A DNA stretch of 8,419 bases from DASYSA01 sp036003885 (GTDB lineage Bacteria; Acidobacteriota; Blastocatellia; UBA7656), in NCBI GenBank assembly GCA_036003885.1, contig DASYSA010000277.1, forward strand, positions 1-8,419, given 5' to 3'. The position numbers and the translations under genes were made by a program. The notes beneath the pieces were generated by a model that did no database searches, was not told where the DNA came from, and was given only the letters and a program-made list of their open reading frames with translations. Shown piece after piece: positions 1 to 6,289 of the stretch (positions within the stretch are counted from its first letter, which is position 1; the number at the start of each line of letters is the position of its first letter).

Positions 1-327
1 AAGCTCATTGCCCGCACGCGAAAGATCATAAACGAAAACTACCCGGTGCTTCTTGACTGGATCGGCCGACACCCCAATCTCTTCTCGCTGGTGGACCCCA
101 GAGCGGGCGCGATCGCCTACCTGCGCTACAACCTCGACATGAACTCGATCGAGCTGGTCAACCGACTCAGGGAAGAGAAGAGCGTGCTGATCGTGCCGGG
201 CGATCACTTTTTCATGGACCGATATCTGCGTATCGGGTTCGGGTCGAATGCGACCTACCTGCGCGAAGGACTGGCTTTGATATCAGACTGCATCTCGGGC
301 ATGCGATCAGCCCAGGCGGCCGTTTGA
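1..327 (+). CDS. PLP-dependent aminotransferase, class I/II (3' end only)
   Basis: C-terminal 108 residues of an aminotransferase whose start lies outside the window; the frame is open from base 1 (K-L-I-A-R-T-R-K...). The segment matches the small domain of class I/II (fold type I) PLP aminotransferases: a helix followed by PRAGAIAYLRYN, then the element SVLIVPGDHF and YLRIGFG. The Arg of YLRIGFG is in the position that binds the substrate alpha-carboxylate in this family. The PLP lysine lies upstream and cannot be checked. Substrate is unknown; aspartate-, aromatic- or capreomycidine-synthase-like members share this tail. The stop (325-327) is followed after one base by the start of homoserine dehydrogenase, so the two are almost certainly cotranscribed and probably translationally coupled. 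Class assignment is firm; the specific reaction is not. Confidence 0.85.
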   Translation, partial: KLIARTRKIINENYPVLLDWIGRHPNLFSLVDPRAGAIAYLRYNLDMNSIELVNRLREEKSVLIVPGDHFFMDRYLRIGFGSNATYLREGLALISDCISGMRSAQAAV

Positions 328-328
328 T

Positions 329-1360
329 ATGGAGCTGCGATTCGGCTTTGCAGGGTTCGGAAATGTGGCCCGAGCCTTCGCGCGAATGCTGCACTCGAGT
401 GGACCACGCCTCGCAAGCGAGTTCTCCTTGCGATGGCGGACCACTGCGATCGCTACCGCCAACCACGGCTGCGTAATCTCTGGCCGGGACGGCATCAATC
501 TCAACGACGCAGCGGACGTGTGCGAGAAGGGCGGCAGTCTGTTGGAGCTGCCCGGGACAATCGATGCCGGTGATCCCGCAAGCCTGATCGACCGCTGCGA
601 AGCCGACGTCATCTTTGAGACAACGCCCCTCAATCCGGAAGAGGGTGAACCCGCGATCAGCCATATTCGCTCAGCGCTCGATCGAGGCATCAACGTCGTC
701 ACGGCGAACAAAGGCCCGCTCGCGTTCGCTTATCGCGAGTTGCACGAGTTGGCCGCGATGCGTGGTGTGAGCTTTGGCTTTGAGGGCGCAGTTATGGACG
801 GTACGCCCGTCTTCAACCTGGTGGGGCGTTGTTTACCCGCTGTGAAGGTACTCGGCTTTGAGGGTGTTCTCAACAGCACGACGAATCACATCCTGACCGG
901 AATGGAGTCGGGCCGCTCGTTCGACGAGTGTCTCGCCGAGGCGCAGCGCCTCGGCATAGCTGAAGCCAACGCCGACTACGACATCGATGGCTGGGACGCC
1001 TCCGTCAAAGCTGTTGCGTTGGCGAACGTGTTGATGAGAGCTGACAAACGCCCTGGTCAAGTAGACAGGCGCGGCATTCGGGACATCACGCCTCAGCACT
1101 TGAAGGCGGCGGCCGAGAAGGACTGCGCGGTACGTCTCGTGGCGCGGGCCTCTGTTTCCGCGGCGGGATTGAGGCTCAGTGTGGGGCCCGAGACGGTTCC
1201 ACTATCGAGCCCGCTTGGGGCAGCGAAGGGCAGGTCAAACGTCCTTGTATTGCGGACCGACCTGATGGGGGAACTGGCGATATTTGAGATTGATCCGGGG
1301 ATTGAGCAGACTGCCTATGCGCTGCTGAGCGACCTGCTGCTGATTCACGAGGTTATGTGA
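329..1360 (+). CDS. hom: Homoserine dehydrogenase, short form without ACT domain
   Basis: Oxidoreductase that in this family interconverts aspartate semialdehyde and homoserine with NAD(P)H, the branch point to threonine and methionine; cytoplasmic. A Rossmann motif GFAGFGNVA opens the protein (residues 6-14), ending in Ala rather than Gly, which may favour NADP but is not decisive. TANKGP (125-130) holds the conserved Lys128. FEGAVMDGTPV (151-161) and LNSTTNHILTGM (181-192) are the catalytic-domain signatures, and DIDGWDASVK (218-227) carries the family Asp residues and Lys227. At 343 aa it lacks the C-terminal ACT domain of about 430-residue homologues, so feedback control by threonine through ACT is not expected. 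The ATG lies one base after the aminotransferase stop and only weak Shine-Dalgarno sequence is visible, consistent with coupled translation. It ends 19 bases before the convergent zinc-ribbon gene. Pathway role in this organism is inferred. Confidence 0.9.
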   Translation: MELRFGFAGFGNVARAFARMLHSSGPRLASEFSLRWRTTAIATANHGCVISGRDGINLNDAADVCEKGGSLLELPGTIDAGDPASLIDRCEADVIFETTPLNPEEGEPAISHIRSALDRGINVVTANKGPLAFAYRELHELAAMRGVSFGFEGAVMDGTPVFNLVGRCLPAVKVLGFEGVLNSTTNHILTGMESGRSFDECLAEAQRLGIAEANADYDIDGWDASVKAVALANVLMRADKRPGQVDRRGIRDITPQHLKAAAEKDCAVRLVARASVSAAGLRLSVGPETVPLSSPLGAAKGRSNVLVLRTDLMGELAIFEIDPGIEQTAYALLSDLLLIHEVM

Positions 1361-1379
1361 ATACTTAAGCCGTTTGTTC

Positions 1380-1634
1380 TCAAGCCTTCTTAGTCCGGAA
1401 CGAGCTATAGCAGAACGCGCACAGCGAATCATCATGCCTCACGATAATTCGCCGCTTCCCGCAACTGGCGCACGTCCCGACCTTCGAGGTGTCAGTCAGC
1501 CTTGAATCCAGGACAGGCTCGTCGAGTTGCTTGTTCTTGTAGCGTGACTTGACCAGCCACATCATTGAACCTGCCAGAAACCCAACAATGATGACTGCCA
1601 GTACGACTATCGCGATAATCACAAAAAGCATCAT
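1380..1634 (-). CDS. Small membrane-anchored zinc-ribbon protein
   Basis: 84-aa protein, read leftward. Residues about 2-28 are a strongly hydrophobic helix (MMLFVIIAIVVLAVIIVGFL and on), followed by basic WLVKSRYKNK, so a single N-terminal membrane anchor with the rest cytoplasmic is likely by the positive-inside rule. The C-terminal part carries CASCGKRR and CAFC, two CxxC knuckles about 16 residues apart, a typical small zinc ribbon. The frame stays open upstream to 1814, but that part encodes low-complexity sequence over a hairpin repeat. The ATG at 1632-1634 has a good GAGG eight bases upstream, so I start here. Convergent with homoserine dehydrogenase. I do not recognise the family; metal binding is inferred from the cysteines and the function is unknown. 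Confidence 0.62.
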   Translation of the reverse strand: MMLFVIIAIVVLAVIIVGFLAGSMMWLVKSRYKNKQLDEPVLDSRLTDTSKVGTCASCGKRRIIVRHDDSLCAFCYSSFRTKKA

Positions 1635-1642
1635 TTCAACTA

Positions 1643-1646
1643 CCTC
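1643..1646 (-). promoter_or_regulatory. Ribosome binding site fixing the zinc-ribbon gene start
   Basis: Minus-strand GAGG, eight bases before the ATG whose first base is 1634. It is the only convincing Shine-Dalgarno in the open frame and is the reason for preferring the 84-residue product over the 144-residue one. Confidence 0.55.
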
Positions 1647-1704
1647 ACGCCCCGTCCCACCTTCAATCTCAAGCGAAAAACAATCTTCGGTTGAGGAGCG
1701 ACAA

Positions 1705-1733
1705 ACAATAACGATACTCGGTCGAAGAAGCAA
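1705..1733 (-). promoter_or_regulatory. Possible sigma70-like promoter for the zinc-ribbon gene
   Basis: On the minus strand TTGCTT (1733-1728) and TATTGT (1710-1705) are separated by 17 bases. Transcription would start near 1698, giving a leader of about 60 bases before the ATG. Matches to consensus are partial and short motifs of this quality occur by chance, so this is tentative. Confidence 0.3.
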
Positions 1734-1739
1734 GAAGGG

Positions 1740-1817
1740 AGAGTGTGGGAGAGTGGGAGTGTGGCAGAGGAGGTAATCACCTGCGCCCTCGGCCACACGC
1801 CCATACTCCCTCACTTC
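1740..1817. repeat. Imperfect inverted repeat / long hairpin (REP- or MITE-like)
   Basis: The left arm gggagagtgggagtgtggc (1747-1765) pairs with the right arm gccacacgcccatactccc (1792-1810) at 16 of 19 positions. Weaker complementarity extends outward on both sides to about 1740 and 1817. The 26-base centre contains a smaller palindrome, aggtaatcacct (1771-1782). The arms are purine-rich on one strand and pyrimidine-rich on the other, unlike the genes around. No transposase or target-site duplication is visible. It may be a dispersed intergenic repeat, or a bidirectional transcript-end or upstream structure; a single copy in the window cannot tell these apart. Confidence 0.6.
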
Positions 1818-2238
1818 TCCCCGCCCACATCAACATAGCTTATCGTCGGCCAACGGGTGCTTATCGAAAATTGGACTAGAGGCCGTACTTGCCCATTATC
1901 TCAGCAATATGCTATAACGCTCTCTTTGCCGTGACCGCCCAATGCGCGTCTATCTGGGTGGCAAAGCGCGTTCGGTGGATCCCGCCACGGCTCAGGACCG
2001 AGGGATCCAAAGTTAGACTGGATAGCCGCAACGATGGGGTTGATTAGGAATCCGCTCAATGTCGGTGTGCTGGTCGTGAGTGGCCTGGCATCGCGGGCAT
2101 CGTTGTAGAGCAGGGTTCTGATCGTCGGCGATACCCGGCAAGGCCCGAGAAGTCTTCGATTCGAATCATCCTGCGCGTCCGAGTTCTTTGCGCATCTGCC
2201 GTGAAGTTGTACATATTCTGATGACCACTTGGATAAGT
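1818..2238. other. Intergenic region without recognisable gene
   Basis: About 420 bases before the pyrophosphatase ribosome binding site. The longest minus-strand open frame here (1901-2284) gives a protein with no recognisable motif, no good ribosome binding site and an overlap with the pyrophosphatase start; plus-strand frames are broken by stops. A perfect ten-base palindrome GATTCGAATC lies at 2158-2167. I see no RNA gene and no clear promoter. The region must hold the pyrophosphatase promoter, unless that gene is read from further upstream. Confidence 0.5.
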
Positions 2239-2244
2239 AAGGAG
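2239..2244 (+). promoter_or_regulatory. Distant ribosome binding site of the pyrophosphatase gene
   Basis: AAGGAG is the only strong Shine-Dalgarno near the annotated ATG, but it lies 15 bases upstream, much more than the usual 5-9. The gap (cgataataaacaaat) is AT-rich and holds no ATG, GTG or TTG in a better place, so the ATG at 2260 stands, with some doubt. Confidence 0.45.
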
Positions 2245-2259
2245 CGATAATAAACAAAT

Positions 2260-4866
2260 ATGGAAATCTCACTGATTGTGGCAATCAGCATTCTGTTGGC
2301 GACGCGGTGGCTGACGCGGTGGGCGCTCAACGACGGAACCCTTCGGTATGAGCGGCAATTTGTCGTGGCCGGAATCAAAGAAGCCGTTGCCGGAGTTCTG
2401 AAGCGCCGCAATGTGCGGCGAGCAGTTGCGGTGGTGTCTGCGACCCTGGCAACTGTGGCGCTCAACGTCGGATCCGCACTTGCGCAGGCCGCCGCTCCCG
2501 TGCATGAAGCGGGCGGCGAGGCAAAACTCAAGCTTCCCGATCTGTCGCAGGTGAAGTTTCTGGGTCTGGATGGTCACACACTCCTGCTGTTGGGACTCAT
2601 CGTCTGCGTCCTCGGGCTGATGTTCGGGCTGGCAATTTATACCCAGTTGAAGAATATGCCGGTCCACCGGTCCATGCTCGAAATCTCGGAGCTTATATAC
2701 GAAACGTGCAAGACTTACCTCGTTACACAGGGCAAGTTCATCCTGATGCTCGAAGTCTTTATCGGCATAATCATCGTGCTCTACTTCGGAGTCCTCCAGA
2801 AATTCGAAGCTGTCCGAGTGATCATCATCCTGGCCTTCAGCCTGGTTGGCATAGCGGGCAGCTACGGCGTCGCCTGGTTCGGCATCCGGGTGAATACCTT
2901 CGCAAATTCGCGAACGGCCTTCGCCAGCCTCGAAGGCAAGCCTTATCCCATCTACAGAATCCCACTGAAAGCCGGGATGAGTATTGGGATGATGCTCATC
3001 AGCGTCGAGCTGTTCATAATGTTATGCATTCTCTTGTTCATTCCCGGCGACTATGCCGGCCAGTGTTTCATTGGCTTTGCCATCGGCGAGTCGCTTGGTG
3101 CGGCGGCCCTTCGAATCGCCGGCGGCATCTTCACCAAGATCGCCGACATTGGCTCGGATTTGATGAAGATCGTCTTCAAGATCAAGGAGGACGATGCGCG
3201 CAACCCGGGAGTGATCGCCGACTGTACCGGGGACAACGCGGGAGACTCTGTCGGTCCGAGCGCCGATGGATTTGAGACCTATGGCGTGACAGGGGTCGCG
3301 CTCATCTCGTTTGTCCTGCTTGCGGTCAACGAAAAGCACGCAGGACCGAATTTCCAGGCGATACAGGTGCAGCTCCTGGTGTGGCTCTTCGTGATGCGCA
3401 TCATGATGATCATCGCGTCGGGCCTCTCCTATTTCGTCAACGAAGCGATGACCAAAGCGACCTATGCAAAGGCCGACAAGATGAACTTCGAGACGCCGCT
3501 GACCCGTCTCGTCTGGATTACGTCACTGGTCTCGATCGCGGCGACCTATGCCGTGTCGTACGTGATGATCCCGACGCTGGGAGGCGACGCCTCGCTGTGG
3601 TGGAAACTTTCAAGCATCATCTCGTGCGGCACGCTTGCAGGCGCGGTCATTCCGGAACTCGTCAAGGTGTTCACCTCGACCGAATCAGCTCACGTCAAGG
3701 AGGTCGTCTCCTCATCGAGAGAGGGCGGCGCCTCGCTCAACATTCTTTCGGGGCTGGTGGCGGGCAACTTCTCCGCCTACTGGCTGGGCCTCAGCATCGT
3801 CATTCTGATGTCGATCGCGTACCTGGTTTCGACGATTGGGTTGGACCCTTTGATGCTTGCGCCGGCGGTGTTTGCATTTGGCCTCGTAGCGTTCGGCTTT
3901 CTGGGTATGGGACCGGTGACGATTGCGGTCGACTCGTACGGGCCGGTCACCGATAACGCCCAGTCGGTCTACGAGCTGTCGCTGATCGAACAGGTTCCGA
4001 ACGTCGTTGCGGAGATAAAGGGGACTCATAACTTTGATGTGAACTTCGAGCGGGCGAAGCACCTTCTGGAGGAGAACGACGGAGCAGGGAACACCTTCAA
4101 GGCAACGGCTAAGCCTGTCTTAATTGGAACGGCGGTTGTCGGGGCGACCACGATGATCTTCTCGATCGTCGTGCTGCTGACGGAGGGACTGGAGAAACAC
4201 CTGGACAAGCTGTCGCTGCTTCACGCGCCATTTATGTTAGGCCTGATCTCGGGCGGCGCGGTCATCTACTGGTTCACTGGGGCGTCGATACAGGCCGTTA
4301 CGACGGGCGCCTATCGAGCGGTCGAGTTCATCAAAGCGAACATCAAGCTGGAAGGAGTCGAGAAGGCTTCGGTGGAGGACAGTAAGAAGGTCGTGGAGAT
4401 CTGCACTCAGTACGCGCAGAAGGGAATGTTCAATATTTTCCTGACGGTCTTTTTCTCGACGCTTGCGTTCGCGTTTGTCGAGCCCTTCTTCTTCATCGGT
4501 TATTTGATTTCCATAGCGGTCTTCGGACTGTACCAGGCGATCTTCATGGCTAATGCCGGCGGCGCCTGGGACAATGCGAAGAAGATCGTCGAGGTCGAAC
4601 TCAAGCAGAAGGGATCGCCGTTGCATGATGCTACAGTTGTCGGCGATACGGTCGGCGATCCGTTTAAGGATACGTCGTCGGTAGCGATGAACCCGGTGAT
4701 CAAGTTCACTACGTTGTTTGGACTTTTGGCGGTCGAGTTGGCGGTGCAACTGACGAGGGACACCAGTCCGATGGTGGGTCATCTGTTGGCGGCGGCTTTC
4801 TTCGCGGTGTCGGTGTTCTTCGTGAGACGGTCGTTTTATGGCATGCGGATAAGGTCGGGGAATTGA
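2260..4866 (+). CDS. hppA: Proton-translocating membrane pyrophosphatase, divergent K+-independent type
   Basis: Integral membrane pump that couples hydrolysis of pyrophosphate to orthophosphate with cation export; many hydrophobic helices run through all 868 residues. The family's PPi/Mg residues are present: K293, D296 and D300 in TKIADIGSD; E310; D321, D325 and D329 in DCTGDNAGD; D336 and E339 in ADGFE; DNA at 565-567; WDNAKK at 770-775; and D796, D800, K803 and D804 in GDTVGDPFKDTS. The sequence between motifs is far from canonical: GIRVNTFANSRTA replaces the usual GMxVATxANxRTA, and DLMKIVF replaces DLVGKVE. In GNTFKATAK (610-618) Lys614 sits where a lysine confers K+ independence. This fits the divergent Na+-inhibited H+-PPase subfamily described from Chlorobium limicola and Cellulomonas fimi (from memory of that literature). 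It is longer than the usual 660-800 aa, mainly from an N-terminal extension of about 100 residues. It appears to be monocistronic. Confidence 0.96.
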   Translation: MEISLIVAISILLATRWLTRWALNDGTLRYERQFVVAGIKEAVAGVLKRRNVRRAVAVVSATLATVALNVGSALAQAAAPVHEAGGEAKLKLPDLSQVKFLGLDGHTLLLLGLIVCVLGLMFGLAIYTQLKNMPVHRSMLEISELIYETCKTYLVTQGKFILMLEVFIGIIIVLYFGVLQKFEAVRVIIILAFSLVGIAGSYGVAWFGIRVNTFANSRTAFASLEGKPYPIYRIPLKAGMSIGMMLISVELFIMLCILLFIPGDYAGQCFIGFAIGESLGAAALRIAGGIFTKIADIGSDLMKIVFKIKEDDARNPGVIADCTGDNAGDSVGPSADGFETYGVTGVALISFVLLAVNEKHAGPNFQAIQVQLLVWLFVMRIMMIIASGLSYFVNEAMTKATYAKADKMNFETPLTRLVWITSLVSIAATYAVSYVMIPTLGGDASLWWKLSSIISCGTLAGAVIPELVKVFTSTESAHVKEVVSSSREGGASLNILSGLVAGNFSAYWLGLSIVILMSIAYLVSTIGLDPLMLAPAVFAFGLVAFGFLGMGPVTIAVDSYGPVTDNAQSVYELSLIEQVPNVVAEIKGTHNFDVNFERAKHLLEENDGAGNTFKATAKPVLIGTAVVGATTMIFSIVVLLTEGLEKHLDKLSLLHAPFMLGLISGGAVIYWFTGASIQAVTTGAYRAVEFIKANIKLEGVEKASVEDSKKVVEICTQYAQKGMFNIFLTVFFSTLAFAFVEPFFFIGYLISIAVFGLYQAIFMANAGGAWDNAKKIVEVELKQKGSPLHDATVVGDTVGDPFKDTSSVAMNPVIKFTTLFGLLAVELAVQLTRDTSPMVGHLLAAAFFAVSVFFVRRSFYGMRIRSGN

Positions 4867-4875
4867 ATGGCCGAC

Positions 4876-4899
4876 CGGCTCGCCTTCAGGAGCGAGCCG
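4876..4899 (+). terminator. Hairpin after the pyrophosphatase gene, possible terminator
   Basis: A perfect eight-base stem, cggctcgc (4876-4883) with gcgagccg (4892-4899), and an eight-base loop, ten bases after the stop codon. There is no T-run behind it, so it is not a textbook intrinsic terminator; it could still end or protect the transcript. Confidence 0.4.
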
Positions 4900-4943
4900 A
4901 AACGTGCCATTCTCAGCCTTGCCTGAAGAAGTGAAGGTCGCAC

Positions 4944-4972
4944 TTGACTCGTTAAAAAGACTGACATAGACT
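4944..4972 (+). promoter_or_regulatory. Sigma70-like promoter of the TIR/pYEATS operon
   Basis: TTGACT (4944-4949) and TAGACT (4967-4972) are separated by exactly 17 bases; five of six and four of six match the consensus hexamers. The AT-rich spacer and the position just after the pyrophosphatase hairpin fit a separate transcript starting near 4979, with a leader of about 85 bases. The leader holds a small stem ccgta/tacgg (4980-4998). No operator is evident. Confidence 0.55.
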
Positions 4973-5053
4973 GCTGCCCTCCGTAGGAGACAATACGGAT
5001 AAGACACCCGCGTCGCCCGTCGGACGAGGTACCCCACGTGCTTAGACTATGAG

Positions 5054-5067
5054 AGAGGCACGCCATG
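5054..5067 (+). promoter_or_regulatory. Start context of the TIR gene, repeated at the pYEATS gene
   Basis: agaggcacgccatg contains the Shine-Dalgarno GAGG, a six-base spacer and the ATG. The same 14 bases recur at 5753-5766 around the next gene's start. Confidence 0.7.
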
Positions 5068-5754
5068 AAAGTCTTTGTTGGTTTCGGATATAACGAACGA
5101 GATAGTTGGATCGAAGATCAGGTCTTCTCGGTTCTTGAGTGCATGGGTTTTACGGTAGTGCACGGTAAGGACATGCACGGGGAAGTCCTGCAGCCGGAGG
5201 TACAATCGCGCATCGACCAGTCGGATGCGGCGGTTGGCTTCTTCACAGTCCGCGACGGACAGGAAGAGGCAGAGTTCAACTCCCACATCTGGGTGCGCGA
5301 TGAGATGGTGTATGCGAACGCCAGGGGCAAACCGATCGTGCCGATCAGGGAGGAGAACGCGAAGGTTCCGGACGGTCTGCTGGGTAATCGGCAATATGTC
5401 CTGCTGCGGCAGAACGATCGGTTGGCTTGTGTGGTCGAATTGGCGCGGGCGCTGGGGCGCCGGAATATCCGACGCATCAGGCTTGAACCAGAGGCAGACG
5501 AGTTGCGACGCGATCTCAATCAATGGAGAAGGACCCAGGGGTTCGGGATCCGCTACCGGACACAGGATGCTTTGAGTGGTTTGGAATCAGACTATCGGCA
5601 AGGTCGACTGGAGGTTGTGGATATGGGCTTCTATCTGAACGTCTCGGATGTGCCCAAGCGCGCCTACGTCGAAGTAGAAGGTCTGCTGAACGGTCAACCA
5701 ATCTTCAACTCCGGGTGGGCATCGGCCGATGCTGTCCTGGTCAGGATCAACTAG
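5065..5754 (+). CDS. TIR-like domain protein, probable conflict-system effector
   Basis: 229 aa, soluble. Residues 1-95 read as a TIR/flavodoxin-like fold: strand MKVFVGFGYN, a helix (SWIEDQVFSVLECMG), strand FTVVHG, helix, strand AAVGFFTV, then W76VRDE80MVYA and strand GKPIVPI. The W-x3-E pattern matches the TIR alpha-C region, in which the Glu is the catalytic residue of NAD-cleaving TIRs, so Glu80 is the candidate. Residues 105-160 look helical and basic. Residues 180-229 (RLEVVDMGFYLNVSDV...) look beta-rich and I do not recognise them. Start chosen at the first ATG with a GAGG six bases upstream. The pYEATS gene follows after nine bases with the same start context. TIR plus pYEATS fits the predicted nucleotide-dependent conflict systems. 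NADase activity is inferred; a plain nucleotide-binding TIR-like protein is the alternative. Confidence 0.75.
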   Translation: MKVFVGFGYNERDSWIEDQVFSVLECMGFTVVHGKDMHGEVLQPEVQSRIDQSDAAVGFFTVRDGQEEAEFNSHIWVRDEMVYANARGKPIVPIREENAKVPDGLLGNRQYVLLRQNDRLACVVELARALGRRNIRRIRLEPEADELRRDLNQWRRTQGFGIRYRTQDALSGLESDYRQGRLEVVDMGFYLNVSDVPKRAYVEVEGLLNGQPIFNSGWASADAVLVRIN

Positions 5755-5766
5755 AGGCACGCCATG
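5753..5766 (+). promoter_or_regulatory. Start context of the pYEATS gene, copy of the one at the TIR gene
   Basis: Identical 14 bases (agaggcacgccatg) to 5054-5067. Here the motif overlaps the TIR stop codon TAG (5752-5754), so ribosomes ending the first gene meet this site at once, which would favour coupled translation. Confidence 0.7.
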
Positions 5767-6072
5767 TCGACAGAGTTCGAGATCCGGCAGTGGGAGAAGT
5801 ACGAGGGAGACGACTGGTGGAAGTGGGCGGTCTGGGTGGAGGGAAGCGACGAAGCCCTGGATCAGATCGACTACGTCGAATGGACTCTGCATCCGACTTT
5901 TCCAAATCCGATCCGCAAGACCCGCAACCGTTCAGAGAAATATAGAATCGAGACGGGCGGTTGGGGTGTCTTCCAGATTGGCGCTCGCGTGCAGACCAAG
6001 GACGGCAGCTCCGTTCGCTTGCGTCACAGCCTCAGTCTTCACTATCCCGACGGCAGGGAAACCGTGGCATAA
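5764..6072 (+). CDS. Prokaryotic YEATS (pYEATS) domain protein
   Basis: 102 aa, essentially one domain. It carries the YEATS signature: strand WWKWAVWVEG (18-27), VEWTLHPTFPNPIR (38-51), then GWGVFQIGARVQ (66-77). The pattern LHPxFPxP followed about 20 residues later by GWGxF is the hallmark of the immunoglobulin-like YEATS fold. Eukaryotic YEATS domains bind acyl-lysine in a pocket built from residues of these two loops; by eye His43, Thr45, Phe46 and Trp67 fall where AF9 has His56, Ser58, Phe59 and Tyr78. Bacterial pYEATS domains occur as single-domain proteins or fusions beside TIR, caspase-like and similar effectors in predicted conflict systems. The gene follows the TIR gene by nine bases with an identical start context, so a two-gene operon and a working partnership are likely. 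Ligand and partner contacts are inferred. Confidence 0.8.
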   Translation: MSTEFEIRQWEKYEGDDWWKWAVWVEGSDEALDQIDYVEWTLHPTFPNPIRKTRNRSEKYRIETGGWGVFQIGARVQTKDGSSVRLRHSLSLHYPDGRETVA

Positions 6073-6277
6073 CCCTACGCTGGACGAAACAACTACTCCG
6101 CAAACCCGGATCTCTCTAGCCTGGCCATCGTTCGCCTTCGATTAGATCTTCTTTAGAACTCTTTTAACTTACCTTAAAGACTTAAATCCAACGTTCCGAT
6201 TAAACTCGCGTCCGTACAAAATGCCGGTGACGGAGACTACGAGTGTTGAGTCCGGATTATCGGCAAATCGAAACATT
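6073..6277. other. Intergenic AT-rich stretch, likely promoter of the 6290 gene
   Basis: Between the pYEATS stop and the next ribosome binding site. Bases 6141-6190 are clearly AT-rich, with repeated short words (cttta, ttaac, taaag) and weak dyad symmetry TCTTTA/TTAAAGA. A promoter is likely here but I cannot fix its hexamers. No terminator hairpin with a T-run is obvious after the pYEATS stop, so read-through from the upstream operon is possible. Confidence 0.35.
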
Positions 6278-6282
6278 AGGAG
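6278..6282 (+). promoter_or_regulatory. Ribosome binding site fixing the 6290 start
   Basis: AGGAG, seven bases before the ATG at 6290. The same frame has an earlier ATG at 6221 without such a site, so the shorter product is preferred. Confidence 0.7.
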
Positions 6283-6289
6283 AATTCAG

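Noticed and set aside
1635..1814. Upstream extension of the minus-strand zinc-ribbon frame to a 144-aa product
   Set aside because: It translates the hairpin repeat into low-complexity residues, and the internal ATG at 1634 has a much better ribosome binding site.
2158..2167. GATTCGAATC as the T-arm of a tRNA remnant
   Set aside because: It resembles the TTCGAAT loop, but the flanking five-base stems do not pair and no acceptor or anticodon arm is present.
4237..5037. 266-codon open frame on the minus strand
   Set aside because: It lies almost wholly antisense to the pyrophosphatase, is Arg-rich with no recognisable domain, and is explained by codon bias of the real gene.
5523..6145. Overlapping plus-strand frames across the TIR/pYEATS junction
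   Set aside because: They run through the end of the TIR gene and the pYEATS gene in other frames, with Arg/Ser-rich low-information products; the pYEATS signature is clear in its own frame.
6221..6289. Earlier ATG for the beta-rich protein
   Set aside because: No Shine-Dalgarno there, and the added residues look like leader sequence; AGGAG before 6290 is decisive.
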